The notes: generated by a model not told the origin, from the letters alone. A DNA stretch of 8,052 nt from Bacteroidia bacterium (GCA_023228875.1 JALOAG010000034.1:1-8052); one strand, 5' to 3'; positions 1 to 6,474 are shown, numbered from the stretch's first letter. Translations and numbers: made by a program.

Positions 1-205
1 CTTTTAATCTGATTGGTTTATTCTTTATTCTTACATAAGTTGATCTGCCCTCATTACAAAGCACATGAGCAGCGTAGTTGCGATTGTAGCCGGTGTAACT
101 GACAAATTCATCTAAGATTTTACCCTTGCCTTTTTTAGTTGCCTTGCGATACCTTGTTGCTATCTTTTTAGAGAGCTTTTTCCTTTCTTGCATATTCAAC
201 TCCAT
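1..205 (-). CDS. Integrase/transposase, N-terminal part (runs off left edge)
   Basis: An open frame starts at an ATG (203-205) and reads without a stop for 68 codons to the window edge. It begins MELNMQERKKLSKKIATRYR. The sequence is very basic, and residues about 29-49 (KILDEFVSYTGYNRNYAAHVL) look like the helix-turn-helix DNA-binding segment at the N-terminus of a group of DDE integrase-type transposases. Those proteins share the 'ILDEF..TGYNR.YA' pattern. The catalytic domain would lie outside the window, so activity cannot be judged. The start is supported by a strong GGAGGG ribosome-binding site at 212-217, 6 nt from the ATG. A second in-frame ATG at 191-193 lacks such a site. Repeats at 228-308 just upstream are probably part of the same element. 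I recognise the family by pattern only and cannot assign an IS family. Confidence 0.7.
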   Translation of the reverse strand, partial: MELNMQERKKLSKKIATRYRKATKKGKGKILDEFVSYTGYNRNYAAHVLCNEGRSTYVRIKNKPIRLK

Positions 206-251
206 TTTGTACCCTCCACCACTCTTTAAGGGTAACATTTTTATTTATTTG

Positions 252-308
252 GAGTAGATTTCAGTTTTGAGGCACCCGCTTTGTTTCGAGTAGATTAATT
301 ATGAGGCA
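252..308. repeat. Two imperfect direct repeats, probable element end
   Basis: The motif GAGTAGATT followed by TGAGGCA occurs twice: 252-260 with 268-274, and 288-296 with 302-308. The two parts are 7 bp apart in the first copy and 5 bp in the second, and the copies start 36 bp apart. A shorter repeat, AAGGGTAAC, flanks the pair on both sides (228-236 and 325-333). The array lies directly upstream of the integrase start at 205. Tandem motifs of this kind are typical transposase-binding sites at transposon ends, so I infer that the element ends near 308, about 10 bp from the -35 box of infA. Confidence 0.5.
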
Positions 309-318
309 TTGCGCCGAG

Positions 319-347
319 TTGACAAAGGGTAACTCTTTTCCTACAAT
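319..347 (+). promoter_or_regulatory. Sigma-70 promoter of infA
   Basis: A perfect -35 hexamer TTGACA (319-324) is separated by 17 bp from a -10 hexamer TACAAT (342-347), which differs from consensus at one position. The predicted transcript would start near 354 and give a leader of about 34 nt before the GTG of infA. A TATAAT at 363-368 has no matching -35 box. Confidence 0.8.
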
Positions 348-387
348 TTAAAGGTCTTATTTTATAATCTGAGATAAAGGGGGATTT

Positions 388-606
388 GTGGCTAAAGAAG
401 AAGCTATTGAGGTTGAAGGGATTGTGAAAGAGGCCCTTCCGAATACAATGTTCCGTGTTGAATTGCAAAACGGTCATATTATACTTGCCCATCTGTCGGG
501 AAAGATGCGCAAACACTATATCAGAATTGTTCCTGGTGATACTGTGAGAGTTGCCCTCTCTCCATACGATTTAACCCGAGGGCGAATCATTTACCGAGAA
601 AGATAA
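388..606 (+). CDS. infA: Translation initiation factor IF-1
   Basis: IF-1 binds the 30S ribosomal A site with IF-2 and IF-3 during initiation. The protein is 72 aa, the usual length, and forms a single S1/OB-fold domain. It carries the family hallmarks: EVEGIV near the N-terminus, LPNTMFRVEL at about 17-26, HLSGKMRKHYIRI at about 35-47, PGD, and the C-terminal LSPYDLTRGRI. The start is a GTG at 388-390, preceded by an AGGGGG ribosome-binding site at 378-383. No ATG with a good site competes, and this start gives the canonical MAKE N-terminus. A strong promoter lies immediately upstream. It is the only plus-strand gene here, and its TAA stop is 1 bp from the stop of the converging Smr gene, so there is no room between them for a separate terminator. 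Confidence 0.97.
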   Translation: MAKEEAIEVEGIVKEALPNTMFRVELQNGHIILAHLSGKMRKHYIRIVPGDTVRVALSPYDLTRGRIIYRER

Positions 607-607
607 A

Positions 608-1057
608 TCATCCCCCCTTTTGTAGTATAACCCACGTTGCTCCGTCTCCCCCTTCGCTGGGAGGGTGGTAGCCGAACAGCCTGACTAAGGGGTTGGAAGA
701 GAGAACTTTTTGGACAACTTCTTTAACTATTGGTTTTCCGTCCAATGAGTGCAGTCCCCTTCCGTGAATTACCGAAACTTTTTCGAGTCTTTTTTTAACA
801 CTCTGTTGCAAAAAATCCTCCAGAATTAAAGCTGCTTCATCTGAGGTGTAGCCGTGTAAATCTAAAACCTCTTGTGGCTTTTTTGCTTTGAGATTACCCA
901 AAGAGGCTTTTCCGCTTTTGTAACCCGACTTTTTTGTCCTTGTTTCAGAAAGGCCCTCTTCTTTCTCTTTAATTATAAGAGAAAAGCGGTTGTCGCCAAC
1001 CGCCTTTTTCCCTTCAGAACTGGCTTCCCAGCGCTCCAGTATCTCTTTGAAGTCCAT
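608..1057 (-). CDS. Smr-domain (MutS2 C-terminal type) protein
   Basis: A 149-aa protein with a charged, low-complexity N-terminal half (about 1-60) followed by a stand-alone Smr domain (about 62-147). Hallmarks are the LDLHG motif (65-69), the HGRGLHS motif (98-104) and GGDGATWV (136-143). Smr domains are nucleic-acid-binding and often nickase or endonuclease modules. Stand-alone bacterial forms have been linked to DNA processing and to cleavage of mRNA on stalled ribosomes, but which applies here cannot be told. The short N-terminal MDFKEILERWE helix resembles stand-alone Smr proteins of spirochaetes. The ATG directly abuts the TAG stop of the CBS-ACT gene (no intervening base), so the two genes are very probably translationally coupled. 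An AGAGG site lies in the end of the upstream gene. It converges with infA. Confidence 0.88.
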   Translation of the reverse strand: MDFKEILERWEASSEGKKAVGDNRFSLIIKEKEEGLSETRTKKSGYKSGKASLGNLKAKKPQEVLDLHGYTSDEAALILEDFLQQSVKKRLEKVSVIHGRGLHSLDGKPIVKEVVQKVLSSNPLVRLFGYHPPSEGGDGATWVILQKGG

Positions 1058-1702
1058 CTAGACCTCTCGTACGTCCATAAGTTCCAACACATGTGGCTTT
1101 ATCAAATCAACGGCTTTGCTCATTGAAATTCCCTGCATTTTAATGGTACATACGGCATTTGTTGAATCGGTTCCCATAAACGTACCAAAGGAGATTATGT
1201 CGACACCATTGGAGGCTAAAAGACTTGTTATCTGGGCAATTACACCCGGTTTGTCTTCTACCAAGAAGCTTATCCTTACCCCAAAATGTCTGGCTCCAAA
1301 CAGTTCCAGCAGAATCTTGAACAAGTCGCTTTTAGAGACAATCCCAACAAGTTTACCATCTTCCAATACCGGCAAGCTTGAAAGGTCTTGATCAACCATC
1401 AAGCGGGCAGCCTCTTCGACTGTCGTATTTTTTGTAATGGTAACAACATCACGTGTCATCAACTTCTTAACGGTCAGTTGACTCAACAAATAGGCCATTT
1501 CGTGGATTGAGAGGGTACTTACAGGGCTTGGTGAAGCGTATAAGATATCTTTTTCGGTGATTATTCCGACAAGTTTTTTATCCTTATCCAATACGGGTAA
1601 TCTATGGACCTTCTCCCTTTTCATGATAGCCGAGGCTTCAGCAACTGACATTTCCGGGCTTGCCGTAACAGGATTTTGTGTCATTCGTCTACCGATAATC
1701 AT
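1058..1702 (-). CDS. CBS-domain pair with C-terminal ACT domain (AcuB-like)
   Basis: A 214-aa protein of likely cytosolic regulatory function. Two CBS domains (about 1-57 and 76-134) form a Bateman module, with the typical MTQNPVTASPEMSV and LMTRDVVTITKNTTVEEAARLM openings and paired VGIITEKDIL and VGIVSKSDLF endings. An ACT domain follows (about 142-210), with the FLVEDKPGVIAQITSLLASNGVDI pattern. CBS pairs commonly bind adenine nucleotides or S-adenosylmethionine, and ACT domains commonly bind amino acids. The domain order matches the AcuB family, but no acetoin genes are nearby, so I do not use that name. The start has a GGAGG site (1708-1712) spaced 5 nt from ATG and gives a natural CBS N-terminus. 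It lies 67 bp downstream of livF on the same strand, with its own likely promoter, and abuts the Smr gene. Confidence 0.9.
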   Translation of the reverse strand: MIIGRRMTQNPVTASPEMSVAEASAIMKREKVHRLPVLDKDKKLVGIITEKDILYASPSPVSTLSIHEMAYLLSQLTVKKLMTRDVVTITKNTTVEEAARLMVDQDLSSLPVLEDGKLVGIVSKSDLFKILLELFGARHFGVRISFLVEDKPGVIAQITSLLASNGVDIISFGTFMGTDSTNAVCTIKMQGISMSKAVDLIKPHVLELMDVREV

Positions 1703-1739
1703 CTTAACCTCCGCAAAAACAGTTTTATCTGTCAGCTAA

Positions 1740-1769
1740 ATTATACCACACCATAAGGAACAACAACAA
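1740..1769 (-). promoter_or_regulatory. Probable promoter of the CBS-ACT / Smr unit
   Basis: On the minus strand a perfect -10 TATAAT (1740-1745) is preceded by TG and one base, giving the extended -10 TGGTATAAT. A weak -35 candidate TTGTTG lies at 1764-1769 with an 18-bp spacer. The site fills the gap between livF and the CBS-ACT gene, so the downstream pair could be expressed both independently and by readthrough from the liv operon. Confidence 0.55.
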
Positions 1770-2552
1770 TTATTCCCCAAGGTATGCCGATTTTACCTTC
1801 TCATTTTCGAGCAACTCAGAGCTTAAATCAGAGAGTACTATCTCACCGTTTTCCATAACATATCCCTCTTTAGAGGCTTTTAAAGCCATTCGGGCATTCT
1901 GTTCCACTAAGAAAACCGTAACTTTATCATCTCTGTTTATAATCGCAATTTTTTCAAAAATATCCTGAATAATCAAAGGAGCCAAGCCGAGACCCGGTTC
2001 ATCTAAGAGTAAAAGCCTCGGAGAGCCCATTAACGCCCTGGCAATAGCCATCATCTGCTGCTCTCCTCCGCTTAGTGAGCGGGTTTTCTGTTTACGTCTA
2101 GCCTTCAGAATTGGAAAAAATTCAAACATTTCCTCTTTCTTTTGGGCTATTTTTATCTCATCTCTGACTAAAAAAGCTCCCATGTCCAAATTTTCTTCGA
2201 CCGTCAAATCGGCAAAAACTCGGCGCCCTTCCGGTACTAAAGCTACACCCAAAGCCGCAATTTCATCGGTTCTTAGATTCCTGTTTAAAGGGTCTTCTTT
2301 TTTTCTGAACAGGTGGGAATTCTTCTCTTTTTTATAATCGGCATTGGCAATCTCTTGGTTCTCAAAACTTATTGAGCCTGTAATAATCGGTTCCAAACCG
2401 ACTATTGCCTTAAGTAGGGTACTTTTACCTGCTCCGTTTGCTCCTATGAGACAGACAATATCTCCCTCATTAACCTCAACACTAACGTTACGCAATGCCT
2501 TGATACTACCGTAAGAGACACTTATTGAATCTATCTTTAACAAGCCACTCAT
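1770..2552 (-). CDS. livF: Branched-chain amino-acid ABC transporter, ATP-binding protein LivF
   Basis: One of the two cytoplasmic ATPases of the LIV importer. Walker A is GANGAGKST (37-45), the Q-loop region is VPEGRRVF (106-113, diagnostic of LivF), the signature is LSGGEQQ (160-166), and Walker B is LLLLDEP (180-186) with catalytic Glu185. The H-loop region reads LVEQNA, with Gln218 where most ABC ATPases have His; this is normal for LivF. The C-terminus ends in the usual AYLGE. At 260 aa it is about 25 residues longer than typical LivF (about 235). The excess is a charged segment at about 72-97, between the Walker A half and the PEGRR motif. The ATG overlaps the livG stop by 4 bp (ATGA), so translation is coupled. 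It is the last gene of the operon, and no convincing terminator follows it. Confidence 0.95.
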   Translation of the reverse strand: MSGLLKIDSISVSYGSIKALRNVSVEVNEGDIVCLIGANGAGKSTLLKAIVGLEPIITGSISFENQEIANADYKKEKNSHLFRKKEDPLNRNLRTDEIAALGVALVPEGRRVFADLTVEENLDMGAFLVRDEIKIAQKKEEMFEFFPILKARRKQKTRSLSGGEQQMMAIARALMGSPRLLLLDEPGLGLAPLIIQDIFEKIAIINRDDKVTVFLVEQNARMALKASKEGYVMENGEIVLSDLSSELLENEKVKSAYLGE

Positions 2553-3328
2553 GACTCTTCCTTTCCTAAATAGGCTTCAATTACTCCGGGGTTGTTCCTA
2601 ATCTCTGTAGCTGTCCCTTGGGCAATTTTCATCCCGTAATTAAGCACTGTAATGGTATCACAGATATTCATAACCAATTTCATATCGTGTTCTATTAAAA
2701 CAACGGTAATTCCCAAATCTCTGATTCGTCTGATTGTTTTCATTAAAGAGGCTGTCTCAATCGGATTCATCCCCGCAGCCGGTTCATCAAGAAACAGAAT
2801 CTTTGGGTTTGTTGCCAATGCTCTGGCAATCTCCAACTCTCGCTGGTGTCCGTAGGGAAGGTTTTTGGCTTTTTCGTTTGTTAACTTTCCCAAACCGAAA
2901 AACTCCAGCCATTTAATAGCCGCCTCACTGCTTTCAACATACTCCTCTTTAACTTTAATGAGGCTGTTTAAGGCCGATTTTGTTCTCCCTTTTGTGTTGC
3001 TTTTACCTTGACTGAAATGGAGTCCTACCATCACATTTTCTAAAACAGAAAGCTCTTTGAACAGTCTGATATTCTGGAAAGTACGGGCTATACCCATCCG
3101 ACAAATCAGATGAGCCCCTTTTTTTGTTATATCGTGTTCCCTGTAGTAGACTCTACCGGAGGTGGGGTGATCTAAACCGGTAATGTTGTTAAACAGAGTT
3201 GTTTTTCCGGCTCCGTTAGGTCCGATAAGACCGGTGATTAGCCCCTCATGTACCTGAAAATCGACTCCGTTTACGGCAACAACTCCCCCGTAGTTTTTGG
3301 TTAGTTTGCTGGTTTCAAGAACAATCAT
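2549..3328 (-). CDS. livG: Branched-chain amino-acid ABC transporter, ATP-binding protein LivG
   Basis: The second ATPase, which pairs with LivF to power import. At 259 aa it is the usual length. Walker A is GPNGAGKT (36-43), the Q-loop is Gln85 in ARTFQNIRLF, the signature is the LivG-type LPYGHQREL (157-165) in place of LSGGQ, and Walker B is ILFLDEP (177-183) with Glu182. The switch His is His214 in IEHDMKLVM, which also identifies the LivG branch. No catalytic residue is missing. The ATG overlaps the livM stop by 4 bp, and its stop overlaps the livF start by 4 bp. A CCCCTAGGGG palindrome (3338-3347) sits over the G-rich ribosome-binding region, inside the end of livM. Confidence 0.96.
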   Translation of the reverse strand: MIVLETSKLTKNYGGVVAVNGVDFQVHEGLITGLIGPNGAGKTTLFNNITGLDHPTSGRVYYREHDITKKGAHLICRMGIARTFQNIRLFKELSVLENVMVGLHFSQGKSNTKGRTKSALNSLIKVKEEYVESSEAAIKWLEFFGLGKLTNEKAKNLPYGHQRELEIARALATNPKILFLDEPAAGMNPIETASLMKTIRRIRDLGITVVLIEHDMKLVMNICDTITVLNYGMKIAQGTATEIRNNPGVIEAYLGKEES

Positions 3329-4224
3329 CTTTTTAACCCCCTAGGGGCAGTCCGTTCTTTTCGCCCTAAAATTCCCTGAGGCCGCCAAATCATCATTACA
3401 ACGAGTATCAGCCCAAAAAGAACATGTTTAAATTGAGGCGGTATTATGTTAGTCAAACCGGTAAGTTGGGGCAGATATGAGATGAATTGAATAATGAATG
3501 CTCCCAAAATAACAGCTTTGAAATTCCCCATCCCCCCTAAGACTACCATGCACAGAACCATTATCGAAACCATGAATGTAAAAACAGCAGGGGTTACAGA
3601 GAGGACAAATACTGCCTGCAAACTACCGGCAACACCGGCGATAGCAGCCCCCAGTGCAAAAGCCCACACTTTGTACTTTGTGGTATTAATTCCCATCGAA
3701 GAGGCGGCAATTTCATCTTCCCTTATCGCCTCCAGGGCTCTTCCCAGCCGGGAACTTGTCAGTCTTTCATAGACAAGGTAAGCGACAAGTACAAACGCCC
3801 ACACCAGTATCAAAAAGCTCCATTTGGCATATGGACTGATTCTTTGTCCAAAAATAGTTGCCATCGGAATCCGTTGAATCCCCATCGGACCGTTTGTTAA
3901 ACTGTCCCAGTTGTTTAAAACGTTCCTGACAATCTCTCCAAAGCCCAAAGTCGCTATCGCTAAATAGTCTCCTTTAAGCCTCAATGTGGGTAAACCGATT
4001 AAGAAGCCAAACATTCCGCTGAGGAGAGCCGCAACGGGAACCGTTGACCAAAAGCCCCACCCCATTTTAGTAGTTAAAATAGCGGTGGCATAACTGCCTA
4101 TGGCAAAAAAACCGGCTTGGGTTAATGAAAGGAGTCCCACATAACCTGTAATAAGGTTTTGACCAATCGCCATGAGAGCATAGATTCCTGTATAAATTAA
4201 GATTAAAAGGACGAAGTTAAGCAC
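3325..4224 (-). CDS. livM: Branched-chain amino-acid ABC transporter permease LivM
   Basis: An inner-membrane permease subunit that forms the translocation pathway with LivH. At 299 aa it is hydrophobic, with several membrane segments, for example about 1-22, 30-50, 60-80, 135-152, 186-206, 214-230, 236-250 and 266-280. Family marks are GYVGLLSLTQAGFFAIGSY (27-45), LRLKGDYLAIATLGFGEI (81-98), TNGPMGI, and the cytoplasmic coupling loop RALEAIREDEIAASSMGIN (162-180), which contacts the ATPases. The start is a GTG at 4222-4224 that overlaps the livH TAG by one base. It is supported by AAGGAG at 4233-4238, 8 nt away. It lacks the N-terminal extension of the longer enterobacterial LivM, as most homologues do. 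Confidence 0.95.
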   Translation of the reverse strand: MLNFVLLILIYTGIYALMAIGQNLITGYVGLLSLTQAGFFAIGSYATAILTTKMGWGFWSTVPVAALLSGMFGFLIGLPTLRLKGDYLAIATLGFGEIVRNVLNNWDSLTNGPMGIQRIPMATIFGQRISPYAKWSFLILVWAFVLVAYLVYERLTSSRLGRALEAIREDEIAASSMGINTTKYKVWAFALGAAIAGVAGSLQAVFVLSVTPAVFTFMVSIMVLCMVVLGGMGNFKAVILGAFIIQFISYLPQLTGLTNIIPPQFKHVLFGLILVVMMIWRPQGILGRKERTAPRGLKR

Positions 4225-5159
4225 TATACTTTCTCCTTTTCTGCTTTACCAAGTAACCCTTCGGGTTTTATCAATAATATTAAAATCAGGGCAACAAAGG
4301 CTATTGTATCCTTTAGACCATAGGGAATTCCTAAAATGGCTACCCCAAAGGTCTCTAAAAGGCCCAAGAGAATCCCCCCTAACATCGCCCCTGAAATATT
4401 TCCTATCCCTCCGACAACGGCTGCAACGAAGGCCTTGAGGCCTGTCATTGTCCCCATTGTTGGGTAGACTTTAATCTCCAATGCCAATAAGAAGCCGGCA
4501 GTTGCAGCCAAGGCACTGCCGATGGCAAATGTCACGGCAATAATTTTATCGGCTTTTATTCCCATCAGTTTAGCAGTATCCAAATCCAAACTGGTAGCTC
4601 TCATTGCTTTACCGATTCTTGATTTATCAACAAAGAGCTTAAGGACAATCATCATTACAACAACAACTATTAGAATAAGTATTTGGTGGGGAGTTATTGA
4701 AATGCCCTTAAAACGGATGGGAGTGTTATCAAAAGGATACTCTAACTTTCTCGATTTAGTTCCCCACATCCATGCAGCCATATTGCTTAATATAAACGAA
4801 ACTCCAATCGCAGATAGTAACGGTGCTAAGCGGGTTGCGTTTCTTAACGGCTTGTAAGCAACCCTCTCAATTACCATCCCTAAAGCTGCACTGAAAGCCA
4901 TGCCACCCAGCATTGCTACAAAAAAAGCAATCATAGTCCAAATTCCCAGTGCTTGTCCTCTGATTGCATTAAATATAAACAACCCTATATATGAACCAAT
5001 CATCAGGATATCGCCATGGGCGAAGTTGATGAATTTTAGGATTCCATAGACCATTGTATAGCCCAAGGCTATAAGGGCATAAATACCCCCTAAAGTTAAT
5101 CCATTCATCAAATGTTGAAAAAATTCGGCTACTGATCCCACTATAGGCTCCTTAATCAA
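4224..5159 (-). CDS. livH: Branched-chain amino-acid ABC transporter permease LivH
   Basis: The membrane permease partner of LivM. Diagnostic segments are NGLTLGGIYALIALGYTMVYG (19-39), INFAHGDILMIGSY (44-57), the coupling loop MRATSLDLDTAKLMGI (186-201) and the end IKPEGLLGK (297-305). The open frame from a TTG at 5157-5159 gives 311 aa. That TTG has a GGAGG 6 nt away, but the site lies inside an 11-bp stem (5162-5188). An in-frame GTG at 5139-5141 has an excellent exposed AAGGAG (5148-5153), 6 nt away, and gives 305 aa, with an N-terminus matching E. coli LivH more closely. I think 5141 is the more likely true start. The stop overlaps the livM start by one base. Confidence 0.95.
   Translation of the reverse strand: MIKEPIVGSVAEFFQHLMNGLTLGGIYALIALGYTMVYGILKFINFAHGDILMIGSYIGLFIFNAIRGQALGIWTMIAFFVAMLGGMAFSAALGMVIERVAYKPLRNATRLAPLLSAIGVSFILSNMAAWMWGTKSRKLEYPFDNTPIRFKGISITPHQILILIVVVVMMIVLKLFVDKSRIGKAMRATSLDLDTAKLMGIKADKIIAVTFAIGSALAATAGFLLALEIKVYPTMGTMTGLKAFVAAVVGGIGNISGAMLGGILLGLLETFGVAILGIPYGLKDTIAFVALILILLIKPEGLLGKAEKEKV
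5148..5153 (-). promoter_or_regulatory. Ribosome-binding site favouring the GTG start of livH at 5141
   Basis: AAGGAG on the minus strand lies 6 nt before GTG 5139-5141. The competing site for TTG 5157-5159 (GGAGG, 5166-5170) is paired within the neighbouring hairpin, so this exposed site probably decides the livH start. Confidence 0.55.
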
Positions 5160-5161
5160 GT

Positions 5162-5188
5162 CAGACCTCCGCGACTGGCGGAGGTCTG
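5162..5188 (-). repeat. Perfect 11-bp stem-loop in the livJ-livH spacer
   Basis: Arms CAGACCTCCGC (5162-5172) and GCGGAGGTCTG (5178-5188) are perfectly complementary around a 5-nt loop. The stem is GC-rich in an AT-rich context, and no T-run follows on either strand, so it is not a normal Rho-independent terminator. Between a binding-protein gene and its permease genes, such a hairpin can protect the 3' end of the upstream message from exonucleases. It could also be one copy of a dispersed palindromic repeat. Confidence 0.7.
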
Positions 5189-5197
5189 CTCGTCGAC

Positions 5198-5220
5198 AAA
5201 ATCACCTTACCATAAGTGAT
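5198..5220 (-). terminator. Second stem-loop after livJ, possibly a weak terminator
   Basis: Arms at 5201-5209 and 5213-5220 (TAAGTGAT against ATCACCTTA, one bulged base) enclose a 3-nt loop. On the minus strand the stem is followed by a short run of four T (5201-5198). It lies 32 bp after the livJ stop (5253). Partial termination here would leave livJ message more abundant than livHMGF. The stem is AT-rich and the T-run short, so the strength is doubtful. Confidence 0.4.
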
Positions 5221-5252
5221 ACAGTCAATGCAATAAACTTACCTTAAAGGCT

Positions 5253-6431
5253 CTACTCTACCGAAACAAGCTTTCCATCAACAACGGTATAAGCACCCAA
5301 ATAGTTAGGAGTGGTTCCTTTAACCTTATAAACTCCCTGGTAGGCTACTAAATCTCCGTTCTCTGCGAAGTTAACCAATCCGGTAACTCCTTGGAAGTCT
5401 TTTGTTGCGGCAACTGCATCTCTGATGGCTTTGCGGTCAAATTTACCTGTCTTTGCATACACTTTTTCAAAAGCATCAAAGAGGATATAAGCAGCATCAT
5501 AGGCATTTGTGGCAAAAGAGTCGGGTGCAAAGCCCCACTTCTTTTTATAAGAGTCGACAAACTTCAAATAAGCATCAGACTCTTTGACCTGAGTCGGGCC
5601 AACATAGACGATACCATCGGTATAAGCCGGAGCAAGGTCATAAATTTCGGGGTTTGAAAATCCATCACCGCTTAAAAAAGGAGTCTTAATTCCCAACTGA
5701 GAAGCCTGTTCTAAGATTTGAGCCATTTCTGAGGTGTAGTTTGGAATATAGATTGCATCGGGATTTGCTGCCCTTATTTTTGTCAACTGGGTTCTAAAGT
5801 CTTTGTCCCCCTCTTGGGCAGTTTCAGCAATTGTAATTTTTCCGCCTGCAGCTTCAAAGCTCTCTTTTGTCCCTTGATAAAGGCCCTGACTGTAGTCGTT
5901 TTTTACATATAGAACAGCTAGGTTACGGTAACCGAGGACATCATAGAAGTAGTATCCTGAGACTTCACCCTGAAGACCGTCACTGGCAACGGTTCTGAAA
6001 ACATAATCACCGATGTTGGTAATGTCCTTGTGTGTTCCCGATGGAGTAATCATTACAATTCCCTCATCCTGAACTCTCTGCCCGACAGCAAAAGCAACAC
6101 CTGTAAATACCGGACCGATAAGGGCGCTGATTTTATCACTGCTTGAAAGCTTTTCAATTCCAGCCAACCCTTTTTGGGGATCTCCCTCAGAATCTTCAGC
6201 AATAAAATCAATCTTTATTTTCCCGGCAATTCCGCCTTGGGCATTTTTCTCATCAATGGCTACCAAAGCCCCCTTACTGATTAGGTCCCCGTAGTTTGAG
6301 TAGTCTCCGGTCATCGGTCCTATAAAACCAACCTTTACCGACTTAGGTGCACTTTCAGCTCCGCCGGCAGCAAACAATGCCATTGAGCCACTTAACGCTA
6401 CAATAAGGATTAAAGTTAAAACCTTTTTCAT
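5253..6431 (-). CDS. livJ: Branched-chain amino-acid ABC transporter substrate-binding protein
   Basis: A periplasmic binding protein of the LivJ/LivK type (Peripla_BP_6 fold), 392 aa. An N-terminal signal peptide (MKK, a hydrophobic stretch about 4-20, then FAAGGAES) shows export. There is no lipobox Cys, so it is probably a soluble periplasmic protein. The mature part follows the family closely: VKVGFIGPMTGDYSNYG (32-48), NAQGGI, ALIGPVFTG (103-111), ITPSGTH (128-134), GDKDFRTQLTKIRAANPDAIY (208-228), NYTSEM with Tyr232, and FLSGDGF (252-258). Asp256 falls where E. coli LivJ has an amino-group-binding Glu, so the exact ligand is uncertain; leucine/isoleucine/valine or another amino acid is likely. 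A GGAGG site (6437-6441) precedes the ATG by 5 nt. It is the first gene of the operon. Confidence 0.93.
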   Translation of the reverse strand: MKKVLTLILIVALSGSMALFAAGGAESAPKSVKVGFIGPMTGDYSNYGDLISKGALVAIDEKNAQGGIAGKIKIDFIAEDSEGDPQKGLAGIEKLSSSDKISALIGPVFTGVAFAVGQRVQDEGIVMITPSGTHKDITNIGDYVFRTVASDGLQGEVSGYYFYDVLGYRNLAVLYVKNDYSQGLYQGTKESFEAAGGKITIAETAQEGDKDFRTQLTKIRAANPDAIYIPNYTSEMAQILEQASQLGIKTPFLSGDGFSNPEIYDLAPAYTDGIVYVGPTQVKESDAYLKFVDSYKKKWGFAPDSFATNAYDAAYILFDAFEKVYAKTGKFDRKAIRDAVAATKDFQGVTGLVNFAENGDLVAYQGVYKVKGTTPNYLGAYTVVDGKLVSVE

Positions 6432-6448
6432 ACATACCTCCCGTATGT
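6432..6448 (-). promoter_or_regulatory. livJ ribosome-binding site displayed in a hairpin loop
   Basis: ACATAC (6432-6437) and GTATGT (6443-6448) form a 6-bp stem with a 5-nt loop directly before the livJ ATG. On the transcript the loop and its edge carry the GGGAGG ribosome-binding site. The stem is AU-rich and weak; it may present the site or slightly modulate initiation. Confidence 0.4.
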
Positions 6449-6474
6449 CCCCATATTCTTACTCATAATAATCG

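Noticed and set aside
363..368. TATAAT as a second infA promoter
   Set aside because: No -35-like hexamer at 16-18 bp; the upstream TTGACA-N17-TACAAT explains transcription better.
553..583. GCCCTC/GAGGGC inverted repeat as a terminator for the Smr gene
   Set aside because: It has a 19-nt loop and no T-run, and lies in conserved infA coding sequence.
872..1126. Plus-strand open frame opposite the Smr and CBS-ACT genes
   Set aside because: It is the complement of two well-supported genes, with no family resemblance.
1715..1733. Terminator after livF (ACAG/CTGT hairpin then TTTTT on the minus strand)
   Set aside because: The stem is only 4-5 bp and lies downstream of the CBS-ACT promoter, inside its leader; too weak to call.
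5201..5240. Promoter for livH in the livJ-livH spacer (TTGACT on the minus strand)
   Set aside because: No acceptable -10 at 16-18 bp.
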